A stretch of DNA of 64,000 bases, from positions 496,001-560,000 of the forward strand of contig QEYB01001436.1 in NCBI GenBank assembly GCA_017562135.1, written 5' to 3'. The notes below the pieces were generated by a model. The model was not told the origin of the DNA. It saw only the letters and a program-made list of their open reading frames with translations, and did not search any database. Source of the DNA: Dipylidium caninum (lineage: Eukaryota; Platyhelminthes; Cestoda; Cyclophyllidea; Dipylidiidae). The translations under genes were made by a program, and so were the position numbers. This document shows, one piece after another, positions 12,254-20,874 of this stretch (position 1 is the first letter of the stretch; each line of letters opens with the position of its first letter).

Positions 12254-12409
12254 GATAAAAGACGTCAACCGCCCTCTCTTCGCACCGCTTCGTGTGTCCA
12301 CCGCAAAATGCCTTGTAAACTCGACTGTCCGACCGCCTCAGTGCGCATTGAGTCCACTGGGGACTCAAATTAAACGTCAACTCGACCGCCACAGCCGATA
12401 AAAGACGTC
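12254..12409. promoter_or_regulatory. Duplicated 13-mer GATAAAAGACGTC
   Basis: The same 13 bases occur at 12254-12266 and 12397-12409, in the gap between family genes A and B. GACGTC is a CRE-like palindrome. Related forms occur at 14623-14634 (AAAAGACGTTTT) and 25525-25540 (GATATAAACAGACGTC), again upstream of minus-strand cluster genes or ORFs. Whether it is a promoter element or a relic of duplication cannot be decided from the sequence alone. The rest of 12058-12500 holds no gene that I can see. Confidence 0.4.
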
Positions 12410-12500
12410 GCGGCGGTTGTTAAAATTGTACCGAATTTAAAATTTTACTAGGGAGAAACACAAGCTGCCCCCACGACGCAGCGTCTAGTGGCGGGCGTCT

Positions 12501-13634
12501 CTACTGCGACGCTATGCCCGCCAGTCTCTCGGCAATGTCGGGGAAGCGCGCCTTAAAGGCCTGACACTGGCACTCCTCGTTGTCGAATTTGCAGTTGTCC
12601 CGGTCGTGGGCGATGAAGTCGCACACCGTGGCGTCGGGGTACCAGGCCACTTGGGTGTTCATTAGCAGGACGTTGAGGAGAAACGTCCCGCCGACCACCT
12701 GTCGAGCCATCATGCCTATCATCTCCATCCTGTAGTAGGTCTGGAAGAATTGAGTGGGAACTTCGAGTAGGTGCTTGCCCAGCCTGTTCCCCAACACCCG
12801 CAGGCCGCTCTCCACGGCGGCGACATTCATCTGGACAAAGTCGATCACCTGGAATTGTCCGGCCTTCACCTCCGTTGACTCCAGTCCCACCTGGCAGTAC
12901 CGTTGGAGGATGTACATGAGGTTGAGGAGGATGAAGCGGAGGACGAGGCTCACGTGCCTATTTTGCATGGCAGCCAGGTCGGTGAACAGGAGGTAGTTGA
13001 GAATGTTGGGCAATCGACGCTTGAGCATCTCGTCTGTGCCCATCGCCTCCGCCAACTTCCCCAAGTACTCCTCCTGTGTCTCGGCGTGGATGGAGACGTC
13101 CTTGCTTTCGCCGTATTTCCGGTTGATGAAGTCCACCTCCACCATCGCCATGGCCGTCTCCGTGGAAATGGGGATTTGTAGGACGGTTAGCCGCTGGATC
13201 ATGTCGACGATGACCTCGAAGACGAGGCGCGCCGACAGGTTGTGGAGGTGTTCCTCGCACTCCTCGAAGCAGCAGGCGTTGATGAGAGAGAAAGTGAGCT
13301 CCTCCACAATCGGCGTCTGCTCGGAGCAGACGAGGGCCGGCGTGTCCAGCCCGCAGAGGAAGCTCCGTCGGTAGTCGCCGGCCATCTCCTCCTCGTGTTT
13401 GGCGTGCAGAATCAGCATGGGCGCCGCGATCGCGACGGGGATGGGGTAGGCGCCCTCCTCGTCGGGGCGGAGTAAGTTGCGTTGGAAGTTTAATGTGGGG
13501 CCTGAGAAGAAGCTGAAGCGGGGGATGGGCTCCCGGACGAGGTCCATGAAGCTGAGAATGGGCGGTGGACCCACCCACGGGGGTGGCGACCGCCTCTCCG
13601 CCGTCTCGACGCCTTCCCCTTCCACGCCCGCCAT
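12501..13634 (-). CDS. Cluster family gene B (intronless, unknown function)
   Basis: A 377-aa protein in one frame. The ATG (GACAATGG context) follows an upstream in-frame TTG that is not a likely start. Blocks: 1 at 48-80 with IPVAIAAPMLIL; 2 at 137-156 with LVFEVIVDMIQRL; 3 at 230-247 with LVLRFILLNLMYILQRY; 4 at 315-334 with FLLNVLLMNT and WYPD; tail Cys at 355 and 357 (CQC), preceded by a His/Asp-rich stretch. It is the closest relative of gene A. Codon use differs sharply from A: B is strongly G/C-ending, although the two proteins are similar. No known domain is recognised. CACGTG lies 71 bp upstream, almost the same spacing as in gene A. Confidence 0.85.
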   Translation of the reverse strand: MAGVEGEGVETAERRSPPPWVGPPPILSFMDLVREPIPRFSFFSGPTLNFQRNLLRPDEEGAYPIPVAIAAPMLILHAKHEEEMAGDYRRSFLCGLDTPALVCSEQTPIVEELTFSLINACCFEECEEHLHNLSARLVFEVIVDMIQRLTVLQIPISTETAMAMVEVDFINRKYGESKDVSIHAETQEEYLGKLAEAMGTDEMLKRRLPNILNYLLFTDLAAMQNRHVSLVLRFILLNLMYILQRYCQVGLESTEVKAGQFQVIDFVQMNVAAVESGLRVLGNRLGKHLLEVPTQFFQTYYRMEMIGMMARQVVGGTFLLNVLLMNTQVAWYPDATVCDFIAHDRDNCKFDNEECQCQAFKARFPDIAERLAGIASQ

Positions 13635-13705
13635 TGTCCCTGCACGCACCTCAATCAATGCTCGCCCGGTCGGGCGGGAACCTCGCGACGCCGTTCAAAC
13701 TGCTC

Positions 13706-13711
13706 CACGTG
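13706..13711 (-). promoter_or_regulatory. E-box CACGTG upstream of gene B
   Basis: CACGTG 71 bp before the ATG, with TTCAAA at 13694-13699 six bases further downstream on the gene strand. The segment from E-box to start codon (E-box, TTYRAACGG, TTGATTGAG, ATGGCG) aligns with the 5' flank of the repeat-protein gene near 19.16 kb, which suggests a shared promoter or common origin. Confidence 0.55.
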
Positions 13712-15110
13712 ATAGGTGGCCCCCCGCCGCCCCCCCCCCTGATGGCCGAAGTCGCCGTCTCCGCCATCCCCGAACTCGTCACTGACGTTGGCATTTGAGC
13801 GCACCACGTCCCGTCGAGTGTCCTCAAAGCGATTTGGCACCTCCACGAAAGTAGCCTTCGATGTGGACGGTCATGACGACTTCTCCGCTTGCCACGATTT
13901 GGCGAAAAAGTCGGACGACGCCGTCCGGGCCACCGCGCAAGTGCGATCGGCGGCGGAACGGCGTCGGGACACGCTGTCCCCGTCCCAGGAGGCCTCTTTC
14001 CTTCGCGGCGGCTTTGCGAGGCTCCCGCAGAAGGTGAATTCGACTGATGGGAGCATAGCGCCCGACGGACATCGAGGCATCATTCGCCCGCCTCTTTAGG
14101 TCTCTGTCGAGCGAGTTCTGCGAGCCGTCTGGCCGGCCGCGCCCATCGGGGCCGCGTCGCTCTCCATCCTGGCGAGGTGGAGGAGGTCCACCGCCAAGGA
14201 TGTGCCTCAGAGGAGGCTGATGCGAAGCTGGCAGTCATTTGACGCATATCGGTTTGCGTTCTACTCCACAATCCCGTCCCCAACGAGGCGATCGCATTGG
14301 AAGCGCACTTGCGGGCCGTTGAGAGGCTGCGGAACGCCTGCCCGCCCCTGGGCCGCCATCCCCACCACTGAAGCCGCTGATCAATGAGGCCATGCAGCTC
14401 GAGACTCGTGGACACCCTTTGAATGACTTCACCTAACAAAACAGCCGATTTCCAGGCCCCTAAGGTGGCATCATCACCCAAACTGCTCTCCACTCCACAT
14501 CTCCGTATTTAAATCGACCAGGCTGCTCACCGCCCACCGCCTCATCTCTCCGCCCGTCTGGTGTAGAGACGACTGAACTGACAACCCCCTTTGATTAGCC
14601 TTAACGCTGATATTTGAGCAGCAAAAGACGTTTTATATTAAGCGGGGCTCAACCAATGGGATCGCGACACGTCAGCGGGCGCAGTGTCCAATGGGAAGCA
14701 GCCGTGTTGAAGATGGCTGCTTTCCCAACCCCAGTAAGGACTGGAGCGGTTGGAGGCTGGGAAAAGGTTTCTCCCACTCGCCTGTCCCCCCACGCCCCCG
14801 AGCCCCGCCACGAGCAGGCGGTCCTGGGCCGCGGAGGCGGAGCGGGGCGTGGCCTGGGCGAGCGGTTGGGTTTTGGAGCTGGAGAGAGCAATAAGTCCAA
14901 GAGGCAATCGACAGTGACATAATGGAGGATTTTGGCAGCCAACCAATGGCCGAGTCACGTGGGGAGGGTTGGGCGGGGGGCGGGGGTTTACATTCCTTTG
15001 ATGCAAAATGAAACTCCACTTTTGATCGTCTTCACGTGGAAGACACAGAATTCAAAACATCCGACGAAATTGGCCCCTCCTAGGTGGTCGAGTTCCAAAG
15101 GCTCAAGTGT
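13712..15110. other. Gap with a TATA/CCAAT promoter and frame-broken sequence
   Basis: Holds no gene I can name. On the minus strand there is a TATAAAA box (14631-14637) with CCAAT/ATTGG boxes at 14653-14657 and 14688-14692 in the expected upstream positions. Below it, between about 14500 and 13660, several overlapping open frames look coding-like (for example a GTG-opened frame 14493-14080), but none can be joined without arbitrary shifts. This may be a broken gene or a non-coding transcript. A third CCAAT at 14942-14946 and a GTCACGTGGGG at about 14954-14964 lie closer to the end of the repeat-protein gene. Confidence 0.35.
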
Positions 15111-18100
15111 CTAAGTGTGGGAGGTGAAGAAGACCTGCGCACCGCCGCGAGTTGGGCAGGTGGGGGTGGGCGGGGGAGCGGGCATGAAGAGCTTCTCCTT
15201 CATGAGGAGCCTCGACAGGGGATGCGACGGAGCGGCGGACTGAACCTCCGCGGTCTTGGGGCCCTTCACTGACAGGCCGGCTTGGCCGCCCGTCTCGGCC
15301 GGCTTCGGGGCTGACGGAGTCCGCACCCCCACCGAATGCGCTCGTGTCTGCGGCACAGGATACCGCGGGGGCAGAGGCGCCTGACAAAACCCGCCCGGTC
15401 GGTACTGCGGGCCGACGAACGGCGGGCTGAGCAGGTTAACCTGATTGCACCAGCCCATTTGGCTCGGAACGTAAGGCCCGTTGGTCATTTCACCGAGGTG
15501 GGGACCGCAGGAAGGCGGACAGTGCGGATTCTGCTGTCCGAGAGCGGCCCACGGGTGGCCGCAGGGCCCGCATTCAGCGGCGAACGGCGTGGCGTTGTTG
15601 AGAACGCGAAAAGGCGGACACGATCGGGGGAGCGACTCGTCCCGCAGCGCCTGTTCGTGGGCCCTCGTTCTGGCCGCCAGCTGGCGACCCCGCGCGGCGT
15701 ACTCGCAGGGCCAGCGCACGCATCCCCATCCGCCGGCGGAGGGCGGAAACTGCTGACTGGCCGGTCCGATCGGCGGCTGGTGGCCCCGGAAGGGGACGCT
15801 CGTGTACTGGACGCCCTCGTGTCCCGGGAACGGGTGACTCTGCGGCGCCTCCTGGCGGCACGGAAACAGCGCTGAGTGGAAGCCCTTGTAGGCCACGCAG
15901 CCCTCGCCGCCGTTGGCCGGCCGCTCCGGTTGACTGGCGTGGCGTGGCGGAGCCGCGGCGCCGCTTCGAGTCTGGCGGCCGGCGGGGCGACACCCTCTTG
16001 GCTCAGACATTCGCCGTGGGCGGCCACGAACGACGCGGTCTCCGCCGCGGACGGCTGGTCCTGTCGTTCGAAGGCGAAGTGCGGCCACAAGGGGGTGTCA
16101 AAGCCCGACGGAACGGGCTCGTAAGGCGCCTCCGCCTCTTCTCGCTGCTGTTCCTCCTGTTGTTGGGATTCCTCGGAGGCGGGCGGACACCGGCCAGTGG
16201 CTGTCGACTCGTCCTGGGAGCTGAGGGACATCGGATGCGACTGGTTGGCCTCCACCGTCGTCTTGGCGCACCCGCAGGCGGGGAAGCAGGGCTGAGGGGG
16301 CTCCACCGCGTTGGCGGTGTGTTGGGCGCGCACTTCGGCGCCCCGCGGACACCTTAGCGCGCAGGGCCTCGCGGCGGTGTCCACGTCCTCGTTCTTGCAC
16401 GAGCCCGGCACCAGAGTCGTGTCCATGTCGGCGGAGGACTCGACGACGAGGTCGGCGAGGAAGAGGGGCATCCCGTAGCGCCGGTGCTGTCGGGTGCACG
16501 AGCTGCGCTGTCCGGCCTGGACGAGGGGACACGGGCCGCGGGTGGAGGGGAATTCGGGCGGCCGTCTGCGGCGTCGATCGCCGGAGACCGCTTGGCTGCG
16601 CGACGGCTCTTGGGGCTCAGGATTCTGGGGCCACTCGCCGAGGGGATCGGGCATCTCTCTAAATTCCTCCATAAACTTCCTGCACGCCTCGGAGATGATG
16701 AGCGGCGGCGGCGGCCCCGAGACCGGCTCTGGCCGCGGAGCGAGGCGGTCCTGAGGCGGTTGTCGGCACTTGTCCGCCTCCGCCCTGGCGCGAGGCGCAG
16801 CGCCACAAGTTCTCGGTGGACCCTGCGCCCGCTGGGAGGGAAAAGAGCCCCCCGCAGGGGCCCTCGCGGGTAGCCGAGCCTCTCCGCCGGCCTCGCGGGG
16901 TTTAGCAGCCGAAGCCGCGGCTTCTCCGCCCGTTGAACACGCGCTTCCGCCAGGAGGAACTTGCGCTGTGGCACTCGGAGGCGCCGTTTGTCGACACTTC
17001 TGATTGACATTTTCAGGAGGAGCTGCATTTGCACCCGCACATATTTTCGCGGTGGAGCGGTTCAGCGGAGGCCCCGTCTGCTGACACTCGGGCGTCACGA
17101 CTGGGGGACAGGCGGCGGAGGGAGCTGCTGGCGCGCGGGTCGTGGAGCACCCGCCTCCCGCGGAAGGCGCCTCCACTGGGGTCGCCGGGGGCCCCGTCGG
17201 TTGGCATTTTTGATCCAAGTTGCCAACACGAGCCTCGGCAGGCGCCGCAGAACGGCCGGGAGTTGAACATTCTTGGACAGGCGCTGTCCGCCGCATTCCG
17301 TCGCAAGGCGTCGCTGGTCTGGCCGCCGGAGAGCTCGTCTGCGGACACGCGGGACTCGTTTTCTCGGGACATGCGGCGGTGGGCGCTGCTGGACTGCGTA
17401 CAGCTGAACATTCTTGGACAGGCGACGTCTCCTGAAGCCCCTCGCAAGGAGCTGGCGGTCTGGTGGCCGGAGACCTCGTCGGTTGGCACGCTGGACTCAT
17501 TTTCTCGGGACACGCGGCGGTGGGCGCTGCTGGACTTCGGACAGTCGACAATTCCTGGACAGGCGATTTCCGCTGAATCCCGTCGCATGGCGCTGCTGGT
17601 CTGGTGGCCGGCGAGCTCGTCTGCGGACACGCTGGACGCATGTCCTCGAGGCATGCAGCGACAGGCGCTCCAGGACTTCGAAGGGCTGGAGATTCTTGGA
17701 CAGGCGACGTCTGCTGAAGCCCCTCGCAAGGAGCTGGCGGTCTGGCAACAGGAGACGCCGTCGGTTGGCATTTTGGACTCATGTTCCGAAGACACGCATC
17801 GATGGGCGCTGCTGGACTTCGGACAGTCGAAAGGTCTTGGGCAGACGATGTCCCCTGCGGTCGGGCGGCCGGAGAGCTCGTCTGCGGACATGCTGGACTC
17901 ATCTTCGAGAAACACGCAGCGAAGAGCTCCCCAGGACTCCGGACAGTTGACAATTCTTGGACAGGCGACTTCCATTGGCTTCCATCGCATGGCGCTGCTG
18001 GTCTGGTGGCCGGCGAGCTCGTCTGCGGACACGCTGGACTCGTGTTCTCGAGACATGCAGCGACAGGCGCTCCAGGACTTCGAAGGGCTGGAGATTCTTG

Positions 18101-19104
18101 GACAGGCGACGTCTGCTGAAGCCCCTCGCAAGGAGCTGCTCGTTTTGGTGGCCGGCGACCCTCGTCGGTTGACATGCCGGACTCGTTTTCGCGGAACATG
18201 CCCCGTTGGGCATTCCAAGACTTCGAGCTGTTGACGAGTCATGGACAGGCGACTTCCACTGGCTTCCATCGCAAGGCGCCGCTGGTCGGGCGGCCGGAGA
18301 CCCCGTCGGCTGACTGTTTGGACTCATGTTGTGCAGACACGCCGCGTTGGGCACTGTTGGACTTCGGACAGCTGAAACTTCCTGGACGCAAGGTGATCGT
18401 CGAGCTTCCTCGCAAGGAGTTGGTGGTCTGGCAACAGGAGACGCCGTCGGTTGGCATTTTGGACTCATGTTCCGAAGACACGCATCGATGGGCGCTGCTG
18501 GACTTCGGACAGTCGAAAGGTCTTGGGCAGACGATGTCCCCTGCGGTCGGGCGGCCGGAGAGCTCGTCTGCGGACATGCTGTACTCATGTTTCGCGAAAC
18601 ACTCCCCGCTAGGCGCTCCACGACTCGGCACAACTGAAGAGTCTTGGAAGGGAGATGTCCACGGCGTCCATTGCAAGGACCTGGCGGTTGGACGGCAGGA
18701 GAGCTCGTCTGCGGACATGCTGTACTCATGTTCCCCAAACGCGTCTCGTTTGGCGTTCCAGGATAGCCGACGGATGAAAACTCTTGGAGAGGCGATCTCC
18801 ACTGCATTCCATCGCAAGGCGTTGCTTGTCGGACGGCCGGAGACCCCGTCGGCGGGCATTGTGGACTCATATTTTCACAGCGGGTCGCACTGAGCACTCC
18901 AGGACTTCGGAGAGCTGAACAGTCGGGGACGGGAGATGTCGGATGAGCCACATTGCAAGGACTTGGTGGTCGAACGACCGGTGACCCAGTCTGTTGACCT
19001 GCTGGATTCATGCTCGGCGGACACCCGTTCTCCTCTTGTTTCACGTTAACCGGTTGCCCTTGATTGGCGCATCCCGAATACGCAGCCCCGGGCACATCCG
19101 CCAT
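15111..19104 (-). CDS. Cys/Pro/Ser-rich 47-residue repeat protein, frame-disrupted
   Basis: A large intronless gene of about 1,330 codons. The ATG was chosen (MADVPGAAYSG) because upstream in-frame codons include no ATG and because its 5' flank aligns with that of family gene B. Residues 27 to about 700 are tandem repeats of about 47 aa, each with a CPQTSSP-like Cys, an APCDG-like Cys, SPVQE, RSP.AP and AC..NM. The C-terminal part is non-repetitive: a helical segment (EACRKFMEEF), Arg-rich and acidic stretches, then a Pro/Tyr/Gly-rich tail. No signal peptide or known domain is seen. The frame changes near 18150-18165 and 15900-15960, and a compensated double shift lies inside one repeat (18596-18672). 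Either the repeats are misassembled or the gene is decaying, but the reading is conserved over most of its length. Its function is unknown; the 5' element it shares with the cluster family suggests co-expression. Confidence 0.6.
16990..19030 (-). repeat. Tandem repeat array, about 141-bp unit, about 16 copies
   Basis: Degenerate tandem repeats that encode the Cys/Pro/Ser-rich units of the surrounding gene. Unit length is about 141 bp (47 codons), with two shorter units of 40 codons. Two neighbouring units near 18430-18600 are almost identical to two near 17750-17930, a higher-order duplication. The three or four units at the low-coordinate end are degenerate. Long open frames on the plus strand here are shadows of the repeat. 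Confidence 0.85.
18596..18672 (-). other. Compensated frameshift inside one repeat unit
   Basis: In the third repeat unit the frame leaves the repeat consensus after the CNG motif and returns at the RNM motif about 75 nt later. The displaced frame still carries the consensus (SPFQDSSVVPSRGAP). The net effect keeps the gene open while replacing about 25 residues. It could be a pair of real indels or two sequence errors. Confidence 0.65.
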
Positions 19105-19161
19105 CTCCCCTGACCCCTCAATCAATACACGCCACGTTTGGCAGAACCGTTTGAACCGCGT

Positions 19162-19167
19162 CACATG
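19162..19167 (-). promoter_or_regulatory. E-box variant CATGTG upstream of the repeat-protein gene
   Basis: CATGTG on the gene strand, 57 bp before the ATG, with TTTGAA/TTCAAA at 19150-19155. The same order (E-box, TTYRAACGG, TTGATTGAG, ATGGCG) is seen upstream of family gene B. Confidence 0.45.
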
Positions 19168-19416
19168 ATTATGTCATGCGCTGGTAGGGCTTTGCGGCCT
19201 TTCACTCCTGGTCTACCGCCTGGGCATTTCGGGTGGGACAGTACCGATGGTGGGCCGATTAAGGAAGAGCTACTCCTCTTTAGTCTGCCAGCCTTGACAG
19301 TCTCGTCTTTCGTAGCAGGACGAGGCCGTAAAGGCAGCACTCGCGAGATATGATCGTCTATTTTGGTAATATCACAGCTACTGATTAAAAAAAGTAGAGG
19401 GAACTTTGCAGTAGTT

Positions 19417-19422
19417 TTATTT
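19417..19422 (-). terminator. Poly(A) signal AATAAA of family gene C
   Basis: AATAAA on the minus strand, about 55 nt beyond the stop codon of gene C. Confidence 0.6.
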
Positions 19423-19477
19423 GGGGATAAATTTGGCAAATGGAGATCCCGACAAGTGAGTCGGTGCGTGTGGCTTC

Positions 19478-20812
19478 CTACACAACGTGGGGGGAGTAGT
19501 CCCACTGCCGTAGGCGATGGTCCAACAAACGACACACGCATTTCTCTGCCTCGCCTGCGGGCGCGTTATGGAAGAGAACTCTACCCAATTCTTTGCCCCG
19601 CCCGAACACCATCGGCGAGTCGACGGTGAGAATATTTTCGACAATTTTCTTCACCAGTACGGCCTCGAATTCTCTCACTTCGTGGCCCTCCAATTCGAGC
19701 CCATAATGGCGGATGAGGACGTCCGTGAGCCAGTCAGGCGGTACTTTAATCATAGCCCTGCCAATACGCAGCGATATTTCACCCAGGATGGGCCCGAAGT
19801 GGTGTGGAAGGGCCTGCACCAAGTGCACGCTGTACAGGCGGTCGTAGGGGATGGGCACGTCGGCGGAGAACCTTATGGCGTACTCACGCAAGCACTCCTG
19901 AAACACCAGGAAGACGAGGCGGACAATATCTCGGAGTTCTCGATGCTTAATGTGGTAAAGATCTAAAAAGACCATGCCATAAAGGTTGTTAATAACGCTG
20001 AAGAGGATTTCTCGCCTATCCTCTTTGAGAACATCCTCCACGGACACTTGTCCAGCGTTTCTAGCATCCCCAGTGGCCTCGAGCGAGACGCGTCTCGTCT
20101 CGAGAAACGGCATCCTCACGGAATAGAAGTCCGTTTGTTCTGCCTGGCGGGCAAGAAGTAGAGAGACCGGGAAGAGCTTTGGCTCTATTAAGTTGAGGAT
20201 TCTAAGGGCAATGATGAACGCGTAGAGGGAGTCGGCCTGGGCGAAGAGAAATATGCACTCGTTGTATATTCTGCACGACCGGATGAGCCAGTTGGCGATG
20301 TTGTTGTCAAGACGCTCATCCGAGGGCCGATTTTCAATATCCAAGATGGTATTGAAGAATGCCAGCTCAGGCCGACCGTTCAGCTCGCATCGCAGGGCGT
20401 CGAGCATGCAAAGCAGCGGCCCTGCTATGCACACCGGGATGTCCACGCCCTGCGGGGTGTCCGTCAAAAGCGTCTCAAAGTCGACACGCACCATGGGCAA
20501 TGCGAGCAAAACGTCAGAGGTGATTGTTTCAATTATCTGTTCATTGGGTGGACTTTCCGACTCCCCTTCCTGGTCGGCCGCCAACCGTGTTTCCTCTTGT
20601 TGTCCATTTGTCTCCGGTTGTTGGGTTTGTTGCTGGTTTAGTAATTCGGTTAATTCCTCATCAGCGTCACATTCATCATTGGCAATGACCTCCTCATTCG
20701 GGACGTAATTCTCGGCCCCCGATGGGCACGCGTCAGCTAGACCGTCCTCGCCACCAGACAATGCCGGACTATAGGCGTTCTCGGCTTCATCCTTCACGTC
20801 GTTACCGTCCAT
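19478..20812 (-). CDS. Cluster family gene C (intronless, long acidic N terminus)
   Basis: A 444-aa protein, the longest family member. The ATG (MDGNDVKDE) is two codons inside an open frame whose first codon is GTG. Residues 1-100 are an acidic, Gln/Glu-rich, probably disordered extension that the other copies lack. Blocks: 1 at 120-143 with DIPVCIAGPLLCML; 2 at 196-216 with AFIIALRILNLIEP; 3 at 296-312 with IVRLVFLVFQECLREY; 4 at 386-403; tail FHNAPAGEAEKCVC with Cys at 425 and 427. The middle segment (220-295) is longer than in the other copies. It is the most divergent clear member and belongs to no pair. No known domain. It lies alone, about 370 bp above the start of the repeat-protein gene, with the same orientation. 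Confidence 0.85.
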   Translation of the reverse strand: MDGNDVKDEAENAYSPALSGGEDGLADACPSGAENYVPNEEVIANDECDADEELTELLNQQQTQQPETNGQQEETRLAADQEGESESPPNEQIIETITSDVLLALPMVRVDFETLLTDTPQGVDIPVCIAGPLLCMLDALRCELNGRPELAFFNTILDIENRPSDERLDNNIANWLIRSCRIYNECIFLFAQADSLYAFIIALRILNLIEPKLFPVSLLLARQAEQTDFYSVRMPFLETRRVSLEATGDARNAGQVSVEDVLKEDRREILFSVINNLYGMVFLDLYHIKHRELRDIVRLVFLVFQECLREYAIRFSADVPIPYDRLYSVHLVQALPHHFGPILGEISLRIGRAMIKVPPDWLTDVLIRHYGLELEGHEVREFEAVLVKKIVENILTVDSPMVFGRGKELGRVLFHNAPAGEAEKCVCRLLDHRLRQWDYSPHVV

Positions 20813-20815
20813 CCT

Positions 20816-20821
20816 CACGTG
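20816..20821 (-). promoter_or_regulatory. E-box CACGTG directly before gene C
   Basis: CACGTG only 3 bp upstream of the ATG. If transcription starts upstream, this copy lies in the 5' UTR. A TTTGAA hexamer lies further upstream at 20869-20874, beside a TCACGA. The regulatory role is inferred from recurrence only. Confidence 0.4.
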
Positions 20822-20874
20822 ACGGTGTCAAGTCAATAGGTTGCGGGACCCGATATCGTGACCCACCTTTTGAA

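Noticed and set aside
17029..18234. Plus-strand 401-codon repeated frame
   Set aside because: Periodic only because it lies opposite the 141-bp repeat; the minus-strand frames carry the regular Cys/Pro pattern, an ATG with the shared 5' flank, and a non-repetitive C terminus.
17013..18269. Minus-strand 418-codon alternative frame of the repeat gene
   Set aside because: Also open because the unit length is a multiple of three, but it cannot be joined to the start or the C terminus.
16990..19030. CRISPR-like array
   Set aside because: The units are coding, about 141 bp, contiguous and without unique spacers, in animal DNA.
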